Source: Pseudomonas moraviensis
GTDB lineage: Bacteria > Pseudomonadota > Gammaproteobacteria > Pseudomonadales > Pseudomonadaceae
Assembly (NCBI RefSeq): GCF_900105805.1
Contig: NZ_LT629788.1
Span: 806,001 to 870,000 of the forward strand
DNA length: 64,000 nucleotides
Direction of reading: 5' to 3'
Positions 47,333 to 55,982 of the stretch are shown piece after piece; position 1 is the stretch's first letter, and each line of letters opens with the position of its first letter. The notes under the pieces are model-generated. The model searched no databases and was not told where the DNA came from. It saw nothing but the letters and a program-made list of their open reading frames with translations. The position numbers and the translations under genes are program-made.

Positions 47333-47593
47333 CTATGACGATCGATGTGGTCGACCTAATGTGTCATGAGAGCTCACGGCTAACTCATGGCCGGAATGGG
47401 TCAGCTTCGCCAGTGCATTGTCTTTATGAATTCTGTCCTGGGTATTCCAAACGTAGTGAAATTCCTCCTCACTGTTCGGGGAAATATTCACCGCTACGAC
47501 GGGGGAGGCGAAGTACCAAACAGCGATTGGAAGAGCAATGAGCGCCAAAAGGATCCAGCGCCCATACCGGCGTCTGGTTTTATTTGCATTCAT
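47333..47593 (-). CDS. small membrane protein, probably C-terminally truncated
   Basis: An 86-aa protein with an N-terminal basic stretch and one transmembrane helix ('WILLALIALPIAVWYFASPV', ~13-32), then 'VNISPNSEEEFHYVWNTQDR'. I recall longer Pseudomonas proteins with this beginning, often near secretion-effector genes. Here the similarity I recognise stops around residue 60 and the tail looks random, so a truncation or frameshift is likely. It could be an orphan immunity-like gene. Confidence 0.45.
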   Translation of the reverse strand: MNANKTRRRYGRWILLALIALPIAVWYFASPVVAVNISPNSEEEFHYVWNTQDRIHKDNALAKLTHSGHELAVSSHDTLGRPHRSS

Positions 47594-47768
47594 GTATTTT
47601 GATTCCTTTTCCCCATCCCTTGGGTGGTACCGTCAGTACTAAGTCCATGATCATTTAGGCGGTGATCCTCGCGATAGATGGACCAGGCAAAGGCCGCGCA
47701 GCGACATGTAGTATTCGTACAGAAGACCCTCCATGCCTACGTTGTATAGGCTGCAACGGAAATTCCAC

Positions 47769-48056
47769 CTATCTCTTCTTACACAACTCAAGTTCTTTTT
47801 GGTTATGCAGTTCAGTCGTCACCCCAAGCCGATATTTGCAGTACTGAATAACCAGCTGCCGCTCCTTCTCGCTTAACTCACCTATGGTTTTGTCATCTGA
47901 TTCATAAGCGAAAATATTCTCGAATTTCAATTGAAATGTCGGACTTTTCTTGATGAAGAACACTTTTTCTGGATAAGCGTCCTCCATCTTTTCATAGAAG
48001 CCGACGTAAAGGACAACGACACAGATAATTGTGGAGATGATAAGAAGCGATTTCAT
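47769..48056 (-). CDS. candidate immunity protein for the amidase effector
   Basis: A 95-aa protein with an N-terminal signal anchor ('KSLLIISTIICVVVLYVGFY') and a ~70-residue periplasmic part ending with 'CKYRLGV' and a second Cys near the end (possible disulfide). Its ATG (48054-48056) overlaps the amidase gene stop (ATGA). Effector-immunity pairs are usually coupled like this, and a periplasmic location fits inhibition of a peptidoglycan amidase. No family recognised. Confidence 0.6.
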   Translation of the reverse strand: MKSLLIISTIICVVVLYVGFYEKMEDAYPEKVFFIKKSPTFQLKFENIFAYESDDKTIGELSEKERQLVIQYCKYRLGVTTELHNQKELELCKKR

Positions 48057-48766
48057 GATGAAGGCGGTCGCAAGAGTTTGGTTTTGATTCGAAGGTTTTT
48101 TACCAGTTCCATGCCAATATTGCCTGGACAAATCTTCCCTTCGCCGGCTTGCATTGGGAATTCACGATGTCCTCCTAACGTTGTCACCCTGAAAACACTG
48201 GTCAGGGCCTGAATCAACTTCAGAAGGGTATCGATCTGAATGGCAGGAATCTTCTGATCCATATTGCCATTGACGGTTTCAAGAGCTTGACGGGCAAGAG
48301 CTACCATGTCTCCACCTTCTTCGGCAGTCGTCAGGTTCTCCAGCAAAACGATCCCAATTACACCAGTGTTGTAGTTATGTACGCTTGAGCCTTTGAATCG
48401 TATGTCGCGTCCTTCAAAGACTTTTCCCGTGCAGTCGATACCATAGTGATAGCCGATGTCATCAAACTTGGCTTGATGCTCGCTTTGGATCGCCCGCATT
48501 TGTCCTGCTCCAGCACCGCAACCCACACTCCGGCCGGCATGATGAAGGGCGATCATTGAGTAGTCCCAATCATCGACCATTTCCCCCTTTGCTTTATGCG
48601 CTCCCCATGAAGATCTTTCCACGAATTCGCATTTGTTTTTATTGAGAAGTCTGATAATCGCTTCCCTCGTTGCGGCTCTATCGTTGACCGTGATAATCGT
48701 GGGGGCAATCGGCGCGCCGGATTTGACTTCCGCTGCTTTTGCTTCAGTAGTAAATTGTTCGGCCAT
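48053..48766 (-). CDS. PGRP/amidase_2-type N-acetylmuramoyl-L-alanine amidase, likely T6SS effector
   Basis: A 237-aa peptidoglycan amidase: 'MIALHHAGRSVGCG' (zinc His), 'FDDIGYHYGIDCTGKVFEGR', 'TGVIGIVLLEN', 'LGGHREF' (His) and 'KICPGN' (Cys), the catalytic set of type-2 amidases. It has no signal peptide, so export by another route is needed. The PAAR gene directly upstream and immunity-like gene downstream mark it as a T6SS effector. A TTG at 48775 overlapping the PAAR stop is an alternative start to the ATG at 48766. Confidence 0.8.
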   Translation of the reverse strand: MAEQFTTEAKAAEVKSGAPIAPTIITVNDRAATREAIIRLLNKNKCEFVERSSWGAHKAKGEMVDDWDYSMIALHHAGRSVGCGAGAGQMRAIQSEHQAKFDDIGYHYGIDCTGKVFEGRDIRFKGSSVHNYNTGVIGIVLLENLTTAEEGGDMVALARQALETVNGNMDQKIPAIQIDTLLKLIQALTSVFRVTTLGGHREFPMQAGEGKICPGNIGMELVKNLRIKTKLLRPPSS

Positions 48767-48771
48767 TTTGT

Positions 48772-49305
48772 TCAATCCGTGAGTTCGCTGAGCGTCCGAG
48801 CTGGTGAGATGAAGTCGATGGTAATTGAAATAGCAGCATCTTTTGTTGGGGTCTTAACAGTCGCTGCTCCTGCACTATCGGTAACACCGGTAATCTTTTG
48901 ACCATTAACGATTGCGCTGAAATTCCTTCCTGCCAAGGGCTGGCCTGTTTCGCTGTCAACGATGCTGAAGGTGTGCCCATAAGTTTTCTGCGGCAATAGG
49001 GGAAGCGGGGCAGTAAATGGTGCCGGACTATGCGAGTCACCAATAATCACGGTGCCCGAGCCGCCGATGACGATGTCTCCATGGGTGCCTACCGTACCTA
49101 CCAAGGCAGCATTCTTACCGTTGATAAATACAGTCGAGGACACTGCTGACGCCAAAGCGCTGCCGCAGGTGCAAGTATCGCCTTTGGTCGCGGCTGCAAG
49201 ACCGTCGAAGAAAACATCGGGAGATCCGGACGCGATAGCTTTCGGACCGTGTCCAGGGATAGGGCAATTGGTGGGATCGGTAATACGAGCTGCTGGCTTT
49301 GCCAT
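48772..49305 (-). CDS. PAAR-domain T6SS spike protein with C-terminal extension
   Basis: A 177-aa protein. Residues 1-~95 are a PAAR domain ('MAKPAARITDPTNCPIPGHG', 'GSPDVFFDGLAAATKGD', 'GSGTVIIGD') that caps the VgrG spike and carries effectors. Residues ~105-175 are a beta-sandwich-like extension ('GHTFSIVDSETGQPLAGRNF'), probably the adaptor for the downstream amidase. First gene of a three-gene leftward cassette. Confidence 0.9.
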   Translation of the reverse strand: MAKPAARITDPTNCPIPGHGPKAIASGSPDVFFDGLAAATKGDTCTCGSALASAVSSTVFINGKNAALVGTVGTHGDIVIGGSGTVIIGDSHSPAPFTAPLPLLPQKTYGHTFSIVDSETGQPLAGRNFSAIVNGQKITGVTDSAGAATVKTPTKDAAISITIDFISPARTLSELTD

Positions 49306-49746
49306 GTTTGACTTCCTGTCTACGATTTTGCCAAGTGGAACTGTATCAGACTCGATTTGAACTTTGGCTCGGGACTTTTAAACGGTTACGCGGGCGCTTG
49401 TTTAAATCTGACTAGTGAAAGTCATTCGAAGCCTACGTTGTCTTGCGCCTCCCCCTACACCTAAGACAGAATCCGCCGGCTTGTGCGTCTAGCCTGCGGG
49501 TTCTATCGTCCCTGGGTCACTGAAATCAGTGATCGGGTTTGGTAGCCCGCTTCGTGTCTAGATGCATTGCGTCACCTGATTCAGGTCGCTTCTCAGCGCT
49601 CGAATATCATGGTGGTCATGCGTGGGGTCCATTCGTGGGCGCCGGGTTCTAGTGCGACCGGTCTACCAACCCGCGTATGGCCGCCACCCTTCGTTTGGTA
49701 GCGAGGGTGATGGCTCCTTTTGGTAATCGCGCTAGAGGATTCACCC
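49306..49746. other. intergenic region between PAAR and DUF6124-like genes
   Basis: About 440 bp holding divergent promoters. No gene is convincing. Sequence around 49640-49740 is moderately GC-rich with short inverted repeats. Confidence 0.45.
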
Positions 49747-50109
49747 ATGTTCAAACCCACACCCAATCCGCCGGACACCGATCCCGCATCCCCCTACAAA
49801 TCCCCCGACGCAAAAAAACTCCACGACGCCGCCGAGCGTGCGCTGGATTACTACCTGCCTCCCGCCAGTCACATCAAAGCCTCCACCAACCAGCCCGAAC
49901 GCATGTTCCTCGCCAACCCTGCGTACGACAGCGAATCCCTGTTGGCCAATGCCAGCGAATCGCTGGGTTCGGCCAGCACCATGCTCAACGACTTCGCCGC
50001 GTTACTGGAAAACTCGCACCGCAAGACGTTATTGGGCATCGCCCAGGTAGTGATGCTGGGAGAGATCGCAGTGAATCAGGCGTTGGACAAAGTTGAAGTG
50101 AAGGCTTGA
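49747..50109 (+). CDS. DUF6124-like small protein
   Basis: A 120-aa protein beginning MFKPTPNPPDTDPASPYKSP, then 'AAERALDYYLPP' and 'SLLANASESLGSASTMLNDF' and 'TLLGIAQVVMLGEIAVNQAL'. I know this pattern as a Pseudomonas-specific family (DUF6124/DUF3077-like) of unknown function, usually in multiple copies per genome. A long hairpin follows. Confidence 0.75.
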   Translation: MFKPTPNPPDTDPASPYKSPDAKKLHDAAERALDYYLPPASHIKASTNQPERMFLANPAYDSESLLANASESLGSASTMLNDFAALLENSHRKTLLGIAQVVMLGEIAVNQALDKVEVKA

Positions 50110-50115
50110 AGCGAA

Positions 50116-50152
50116 CCTCGCGGTGACGGAGCGCTTATCCGTCACCGCGAGG
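50116..50152. repeat. perfect 15-bp stem hairpin
   Basis: CCTCGCGGTGACGGA (50116-50130), 7-nt loop, and its exact complement (50138-50152). No T-run; it may be a terminator or mRNA end stabiliser between convergent genes. Confidence 0.75.
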
Positions 50153-50202
50153 CTATATGGTTAGCTGAACAGTCGCCGTCACCGCTGCACGACGATTAAC
50201 CG

Positions 50203-50991
50203 TTATTGAGACGGCACCGCAATCCACTCACTCAACGTCTGCTGATACTTGCCAGTGACCTTGCTCAAATGCAGCCACTGATCGACATACAGTTTCCAGC
50301 TGATGTCATCACGCGGCAGCAAGTACGCCTTCTCACCGTATTGCATGTACTGATGCGGATTCACCGCGCACAAACCGGGTTTGAGTTTCTGCTGATACAG
50401 CGCTTCCGACGCGTCGGTGATCATCACGTCGGCTTTGTTGTCGAGCAGTTGCTGGAAGATCGTCACGTTGTCGTGCAGTGCCAGTTGCGCTTTGGGCAGG
50501 AAGGCGTGGACGAAGGCTTCGTTGGTGCCGCCGGCCGGTTCGACCAGGCGCACGGTGGGCTGGTTGATCTGTTCGATGGTCTGGTATTTGGACTGGTCGG
50601 CGCAGCGCACCAGCGGGATCTTGCCGTCGGTGTCGAGGGTGTTGCTGAAGTAGGCCTTTTTCTGTCGCTCGAGGGTGACCGAGATGCCGCCCATGCCGAT
50701 GTCGCATTTGCCAGCCTGCATGTCGGGCATCAGGGTTTTCCAAGTGGTTTGCACCCATTGCACTTTGACGCCGAGGCTGTCGGCCAGGGAGCGGGCCATG
50801 CTGATGTCGATGCCTTCGAAGTCGCCGTCGCTGCGCTTGAAGGTGTAGGGCTTGTAGTCGCCGGTGGTGCAGACGCGCAACTGGCCTTGTTGCTGGATGC
50901 TGTCGAGGTGGGTTGACGGTTCGGTTGCCTGAGCGGTGAAAGGCAACGCGAGCAATGCACCGAGCAGGAATGTGGTTTTTGTCGTTGGCAT
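50203..50991 (-). CDS. periplasmic PheC-like cyclohexadienyl dehydratase/amino-acid-binding protein
   Basis: A 262-aa protein with a Sec signal peptide (to ~residue 22) and the SBP type-3 fold: 'GQLRVCTTGDYKPYTFKRSD', 'DIGMGGISVTLERQKKAYFS', 'PAGGTNEAFV' and 'EKAYLLPRDD'. It resembles P. aeruginosa PheC, a periplasmic prephenate/arogenate dehydratase related to solute-binding proteins. Without transporter genes nearby, an enzyme is plausible, but an amino-acid-binding protein cannot be excluded. Confidence 0.75.
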   Translation of the reverse strand: MPTTKTTFLLGALLALPFTAQATEPSTHLDSIQQQGQLRVCTTGDYKPYTFKRSDGDFEGIDISMARSLADSLGVKVQWVQTTWKTLMPDMQAGKCDIGMGGISVTLERQKKAYFSNTLDTDGKIPLVRCADQSKYQTIEQINQPTVRLVEPAGGTNEAFVHAFLPKAQLALHDNVTIFQQLLDNKADVMITDASEALYQQKLKPGLCAVNPHQYMQYGEKAYLLPRDDISWKLYVDQWLHLSKVTGKYQQTLSEWIAVPSQ

Positions 50992-51091
50992 CTGTCGGAC
51001 TTTTCTCTGGAGTGGGCGGGAAGAACGTGTTCGAAGTTAACCACGTTCTCACCGTTGATCCAGTCCGACGTTACCCGTCAGTGGTGATCCG

Positions 51092-51562
51092 TTAGAGGCC
51101 CAGCCCTTGCTGCACTACTTGCAGCAGATTGTTTTCCGTCAACGCAATCGCATCCAGCTCCTGGCCGGTCTCGATAGTCTGCAACCACCAGTGACTTTCG
51201 CCATGCTCGTCAACCGTGCGCAGCAACGACTGATCGCGCCCTGGCACCTTGATTTCGACACGCCCGCAACCATCCTCGGTAAACCGCGCAATCGGATCGA
51301 ACGTCAGGCTGTGATGGTTGGCCTCGATCACCAGTTGGTCGATGGCGTAGTCACGGGCTTCGCCATCCGGCGAAGTTTCGCAAACGTGCGTAGGATTGCG
51401 GCGAATCTTCAGTCCTACTTCGGTGACTGGCTGCAGCCAGCCCTCGATGCGGTGGTACAAGTCGTACACCTGAGCAGGCCAGCAATCGATTTCCAGCGCC
51501 GCATCAGCCTGGGTATGCCGGGTCTGCTTGAGTCTGGCGGCGAGTTCGTCTGCTTTACTCAT
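51092..51562 (-). CDS. conserved hypothetical protein
   Basis: A 156-aa acidic protein ('VYDLYHRIEGWLQPVTEVGL', 'GRVEIKVPGRDQSLLR'). I recognise the type from Pseudomonas genomes but no function. The ATG (51560-51562) has AAGGGAAC upstream; a longer frame reaches 51610. Confidence 0.6.
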   Translation of the reverse strand: MSKADELAARLKQTRHTQADAALEIDCWPAQVYDLYHRIEGWLQPVTEVGLKIRRNPTHVCETSPDGEARDYAIDQLVIEANHHSLTFDPIARFTEDGCGRVEIKVPGRDQSLLRTVDEHGESHWWLQTIETGQELDAIALTENNLLQVVQQGLGL

Positions 51563-51726
51563 GTCGGTTCCCTTGTTGGATGTCTGCCTGTTCAGCGTAG
51601 ACCTTTGCACGGCGCAGGGCCTTGCCTTGCGTCATGCGCTTGCAATACAAACGTGTCGAAATCAGCGCTGGCCAAGCGTGGCCATCAACGAAAACCACGG
51701 ACGCAGGCGTCCCAAGGAATGGGTTA

Positions 51727-52395
51727 ATGAAAAAGCTGTTTACAATTCTGGCGCTGATTGCGCTGACGGCCGGTAGCATCGGCATAAGCTCGGCGCGTCA
51801 GCCGTCATCGAACAAAGCGCAGGCGGAGTCGGTGGCGGGGGTATTCGACTACTACCTGCTGGCGCTGTCCTGGTCGCCGACCTTTTGTCTGACGCACAAG
51901 GACGACGCGCAATGCACCGGCAAGGGTTATGGGTTTGTCCTGCACGGCTTGTGGCCGCAATATGCCAAGGGTGGCTGGCCAGAATCCTGCCCGCCGCTGA
52001 CGACGCTGTCGGCGGCAGAAACCAGCAAAGGCCTGACGATGTACCCGACGAAAAAACTACTCGATCACGAATGGTCCAAGCACGGCACCTGCAGCGGTCT
52101 TGGTGCGATGGGCTATCTGGACAAGTCAGATCAGGCTCTCGGCGCTGTGAAGATTCCGCAGGAACTGCAACCGTTCGGCTCGACGTCGTACTACTTCGAA
52201 GCGCAGGAGATTGTCGATCTGTTTCGCAAGGCCAATCCGAATATTCCCGAGGATGGAATCGCGGTGGTTTGCAGCGGCCCGCAGCTGTCGGAAGTGCGGG
52301 TGTGCATGGGCAAGGATTTGCAATTCGGCGCGTGTGGCAAAGGGGTGAAGACTCAGTGCCGCGCGGGGGACATTCGGGTGCCGCCGGCACGCTGA
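51727..52395 (+). CDS. ribonuclease T2 family protein (RNase I-like)
   Basis: A 222-aa secreted endoribonuclease: Sec signal peptide (~1-25), active sites CAS1 'GFVLHGLWPQY' (~77-87) and CAS2 'HEWSKHGTCSG' (~117-127), with several Cys for disulfides. It probably acts in the periplasm to scavenge RNA. The ATG at 51727 follows a weak AAGGAAT. A strong terminator follows. Confidence 0.93.
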   Translation: MKKLFTILALIALTAGSIGISSARQPSSNKAQAESVAGVFDYYLLALSWSPTFCLTHKDDAQCTGKGYGFVLHGLWPQYAKGGWPESCPPLTTLSAAETSKGLTMYPTKKLLDHEWSKHGTCSGLGAMGYLDKSDQALGAVKIPQELQPFGSTSYYFEAQEIVDLFRKANPNIPEDGIAVVCSGPQLSEVRVCMGKDLQFGACGKGVKTQCRAGDIRVPPAR

Positions 52396-52420
52396 GCATG
52401 CGTAACGGTCCAGGAAAAGA

Positions 52421-52447
52421 GGCGCTCGCATGAGCGCCTTTTTTTTG
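52421..52447 (+). terminator. rho-independent terminator after RNase T2 gene
   Basis: GGCGCTC-GCAT-GAGCGCC followed by eight T. Confidence 0.9.
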
Positions 52448-52530
52448 GCCTGAAGATTTGTAGCTCCTGGCAAATTCGCGCATGCTGCGCGCCTCAAAGG
52501 ATCTGCACGACACATTGCAAGGAGCTGTTC

Positions 52531-53028
52531 ATGAGCGGAAAACCCGCTGCCCGCGTCACCGACCCCACCGCCTGTCCATTGCCAGGACACGGCACCAACC
52601 CGATCGTCAGCGGCTCGCCGAACGTGAATTTCGACGGTCTGGCGGCTGCACGCATGACCGACAAGTCCGCATGCGGCAGCGCGATCAGTGGCGCTGTATC
52701 CGGCACCGTGTTCATCAATGGCCTGAACGCGGCGACGCTGGACAGCACCGGTGGCCACGGTAATGTCGTCATCGGCGGTTCAGGCACGGTGATCATTGGC
52801 GACACCGTAGTCTTGGCGCCTTTCAGTGGTCTGCTGCCGATGCCGGTGCACTTCACCGACAAGTTGAAACTGGTCAACGATGTGACCGGTGAACCGATGC
52901 CCGATCACCCCTACATGATCCAGCGCGCCGACGGGCGCATGGAGCACGGCGTGTCTGATGCCGCCGGATTTACCCATGAGGTCAGTTCGCACCTGCCTGA
53001 AACCATCAAGCTGTTTCTGGAGGAGTGA
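52531..53028 (+). CDS. second PAAR-domain protein with C-terminal extension
   Basis: A 165-aa protein: PAAR domain 'MSGKPAARVTDPTACPLPGH', 'GSPNVNFDGLAAARMTDK', 'GSGTVIIGD' then an extension ('DKLKLVNDVTGEPMPDHPYM'). Close in plan to the PAAR protein at 48772-49305, with the same GSGTVIIGD join. It sits just before a lipase-like effector gene, so it is the probable carrier. ATG follows AAGGAG. Confidence 0.9.
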   Translation: MSGKPAARVTDPTACPLPGHGTNPIVSGSPNVNFDGLAAARMTDKSACGSAISGAVSGTVFINGLNAATLDSTGGHGNVVIGGSGTVIIGDTVVLAPFSGLLPMPVHFTDKLKLVNDVTGEPMPDHPYMIQRADGRMEHGVSDAAGFTHEVSSHLPETIKLFLEE

Positions 53029-53032
53029 GGCA

Positions 53033-53760
53033 ATGACGGCTGAGACGGTAACGTGCGCGAAGGGCAACACTTACAAGCTGCATAAGGAACATGTGCTGAC
53101 CGACAAGAAGGATGTCAGTGCCAAGCCTGTGCCGGTGGAAAGTACCAAGGCGATTGTGCTTTTTATTGGTGGGGCTGGGTTAAGGAGAGTTATTACTTTT
53201 CTGGGCCTTATGGAAACATTTTGGCCGCCCGGGCTGCATTTGATAAACGCAATGAGTCGCTGAGCGCCAAAGGTAGATATCGCTCAGAGTGGCTGGGTTA
53301 TAACGAAGTCAGAGGGAAGCAAGACATCCAGCGATATGTTCTTAGCCTGATTCCGTACAAGAGTTGCCCTATATACATCGTCGGACATAGCCTGGGTGGA
53401 TGGAACGGTGCGCATCTGACGAAACTCATGTCGGATTGGGGATACAGAATGCAGATGCTGATTACTTTGGATCCGGTTGGCGAAGGTGCTCTTGTCTGGA
53501 TCGGCTCAGACATATATCGCCAGCGACCTGACCCAGTCGCTGTCGAATGGATCAACATCAAAGCGACACCTACCAATAGAAATTCATCAGATGGTGTAGC
53601 TGACTTTGGTGAGAAGTGGATTGTTTCTTGTGGGCCTTCTTTGAACGTAAACGTCGATACCAGTCATGCAAATGCGCTAGAGCTGTTTGACGCGCCTATT
53701 TCCGGTGGCAATTCGGCGAGCGATTTGTTGTTGGCTTCGATCATGAAGGAGTTTTCTTGA
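53033..53760 (+). pseudogene. frameshifted alpha/beta hydrolase (T6SS lipase effector)
   Basis: The first frame (53033-53263) encodes 'TKAIVLFIGGAG' and then goes off; the second frame (reading from ~53190 to 53760) continues 'ESYYFSGPYGNILAARAAFD' and has the lipase nucleophile motif 'VGHSLGG' (~53382-53402), 'DPVGEG' and a later His. One missing base near 53180-53190 (TTAAGGAG) would restore one ~242-residue ORF. With the PAAR before and lipoprotein after, it looks like a broken T6SS phospholipase effector, unless the base is missing only in the assembly. Confidence 0.8.
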
Positions 53761-54281
53761 TGTCCAGATTGATCATCTGTGTATTGCTCATTGTTTGCTC
53801 CGGATGTGCTAAAGACCATTCAAAGCCTTCAGCGAACTTGAGTTTCGTGTCCGTGAAACGAGAGAGGACGCTTTTATATGACATCCGATACCAATCGGAT
53901 GTGGATGTCCTGAACCTGTTTGATAAAGGACAGGGAAAAGGGATGATTGCAGGTTTTCTGACGTGTGCGTTGGGGGACGATCATGATTTCTCCATTGAGA
54001 AAGCGATGCAGTTTTCCGCGGTAGGTTTGATTGAGTCTGATGGGGAACCGCTAAACGGAGGGAAATTTTCTTATCTCACCAGCGCGTTTCTCGTTGAAAC
54101 CTCCAGCAGCCGTAGTTCAGAACGTCACCTGTCTACAACGGAGCTAAACAACCTTCTCTCCAACAAAAGCCAGATTCCCTGCAAACTATTTGTCACTGCC
54201 TTTGGCTACAAAACCTACTTTTCAAACACCATGAACATCCCCACCGCCGACCTGCTCCGCGAAATCAACAAACCCGAATAA
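53760..54281 (+). CDS. lipoprotein, candidate immunity protein for the lipase
   Basis: A 173-aa protein with a lipoprotein signal ('LIICVLLIVCSGC', Cys ~17) and a soluble mature domain with two further Cys. Its ATG overlaps the lipase stop (TGATG), and such lipoproteins are the usual periplasmic immunity to Tle-type effectors. No family recognised. It remains intact although the effector is frameshifted. Confidence 0.65.
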   Translation: MSRLIICVLLIVCSGCAKDHSKPSANLSFVSVKRERTLLYDIRYQSDVDVLNLFDKGQGKGMIAGFLTCALGDDHDFSIEKAMQFSAVGLIESDGEPLNGGKFSYLTSAFLVETSSSRSSERHLSTTELNNLLSNKSQIPCKLFVTAFGYKTYFSNTMNIPTADLLREINKPE

Positions 54282-54296
54282 GGATCCCCGGGGGGG

Positions 54297-55154
54297 TCAG
54301 GCAAATCCCCCCGCATTCACCCCCAACTCCCCACGCAAAAACTCCACCAACCCCCGCTGCAACCCGCTCAAAACCCCTTCACGACTAACCAGCGCCAGTT
54401 CCGTCGGCGCCAGCTCCGGCAAATCCGCACACACCTCATGCTCCGGCAAAACCGCCGAAACCGGGAGCACCGAAACCCCCAGCCCGGACGCCACCGCCGC
54501 TTGAATCCCGGTCAGGCTATGACTGCCGAACGCCACCCGCCACGGTCGTTGCGCCACGTCGAGCAGGCGGATCGCCCGTTGTCGATACAGGCAACCCTGA
54601 GGAAACAGCGCTAGCGGCAGCACGCCCCTGGAGGTATCGAACCCGGGGCTTTTGACCCACACCAGTCGCTCCGGCCAGGTCGCCCATGCCGGGCCGCTGT
54701 CGGGTTCGCGTTTGATCAGGGCGATGTCGATGTCGCCGGCATCGAGGCGTTGGCGCAGGTCGAGGCTCATGCCACTGATGGTTTCCAGGCGCGCTTGCGG
54801 CTGGCTGCGGGTGAAGCCGGCGAGGATCAGCGCCATGCGCCGCGCATCGAAGTCTTCCGGCATGCCGATGCGCAGCACTTCCAGGTCGACATCGCTGGCC
54901 AGTGCTTGGCTGGCTTCAGCGGACAGCGCCAGCAATCGACGCGCGTAGTGGATCAGCAATTCGCCGTGCTCGGTGACGGCAACGTTCAATCCGCTGCGGT
55001 CACGCAACAGCAGCGGGTGGCCGACCAGATCTTCGAGTTTGCGCACCTGCTGGCTGACCGTTGATTGCGTGCGGTGCACACGCTCGGCGGCGCGGGTGAA
55101 GCTGCCTTCGTCGACCACACAGACGAAGGTTTTCAGCAGTTCCAGATCCAGCAT
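54297..55154 (-). CDS. LysR-family transcriptional regulator
   Basis: A 285-aa regulator: N-terminal HTH 'FVCVVDEGSFTRAAERVHRT' with 'QSTVSQQVRKLEDLVGHPLL' and a C-terminal substrate-binding domain. It is divergent from the HAD/aldolase pair (110 bp between starts), so it likely controls it. The ATG at 55154 is preferred (AGGATC upstream) over an upstream start that would reach into the divergent promoter. Confidence 0.92.
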   Translation of the reverse strand: MLDLELLKTFVCVVDEGSFTRAAERVHRTQSTVSQQVRKLEDLVGHPLLLRDRSGLNVAVTEHGELLIHYARRLLALSAEASQALASDVDLEVLRIGMPEDFDARRMALILAGFTRSQPQARLETISGMSLDLRQRLDAGDIDIALIKREPDSGPAWATWPERLVWVKSPGFDTSRGVLPLALFPQGCLYRQRAIRLLDVAQRPWRVAFGSHSLTGIQAAVASGLGVSVLPVSAVLPEHEVCADLPELAPTELALVSREGVLSGLQRGLVEFLRGELGVNAGGFA

Positions 55155-55263
55155 GGCAACGATCCTGATAGTGGTTTTGCGAATGACGATCGCGTGTTTA
55201 TTTAATTTCACACTATCACCGTGCGCTCATAAGCTGAAGTCCTGACTCTGGAGGAATCGACCC

Positions 55264-55971
55264 ATGACCATGAACAACACGCCACGCCCGCAATGGCTGA
55301 CCTTCGATTGCTACGGCACGCTGATTCAGTGGGACGAAGGACTGAAAGCCGTTGTCGAAAAAATCCTCGGCGTGAAGGGCGAGCACGCAATCGATGCCGA
55401 TAAGCTGATTGAAGTCTACGACCGTCACGAGCACCGCCTCGAACAAACCCCGCCGCATCGTTCCTTCCGCGAATTGAGTACCCTCGGTCTGCAACTGGCT
55501 CTGGAAGAACTTGGCTTGCCGAGCTTGCCGGAAGACAGTCAACGCTTGGCGGCCGCCATCCCGAACATGCCGCCCTTTGCCGAAGTGCTCGACACCCTCG
55601 CGCAACTCAAGGCGATGGGTTTCAAGCTGTGCATTGTGTCCAACACCGACGACGACATCATCGCCGGCAACGTCGCGCAACTCGGTGGTCATATCGACCG
55701 GGTGATCACCGCGCAACAGGCCGGTGGCTACAAACCGGCGCCGCGGCTGTTCGACTACGCTCATCAGCAATTGGGCGTGACAAGGGGTGAAGTGGTGCAC
55801 ATCTGCGCCAGCCCCATGCTTGATCACACAGCGGCGCGGGACATGGGTTTTCGTTGCGTGTGGATCGATCGCGGCACGGGCCGCCAGCTGTTGCCGGACT
55901 ATCGCCCCGACGCGATTCTGCCGAGCCTCGATCAAGTGCTGCCGCTGTTTAAATCTCTCGGCTGGACCTAA
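55264..55971 (+). CDS. HAD-family haloacid dehalogenase type II
   Basis: A 235-aa HAD hydrolase: 'LTFDCYGTLIQWDEGL' with nucleophile Asp (motif I, ~residue 14), 'LCIVSNTDDD' (motif II), 'GGYKPAPRLF' (motif III Lys) and 'VCAS/ICASPMLDHTAARDMG' (motif IV area). It resembles L-2-haloacid dehalogenases and related phosphatases. It is the first gene of a pair with an aldolase, 12 nt apart, with TGGAGGAAT upstream. Confidence 0.88.
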   Translation: MTMNNTPRPQWLTFDCYGTLIQWDEGLKAVVEKILGVKGEHAIDADKLIEVYDRHEHRLEQTPPHRSFRELSTLGLQLALEELGLPSLPEDSQRLAAAIPNMPPFAEVLDTLAQLKAMGFKLCIVSNTDDDIIAGNVAQLGGHIDRVITAQQAGGYKPAPRLFDYAHQQLGVTRGEVVHICASPMLDHTAARDMGFRCVWIDRGTGRQLLPDYRPDAILPSLDQVLPLFKSLGWT

Positions 55972-55982
55972 GGAGAACTGCC

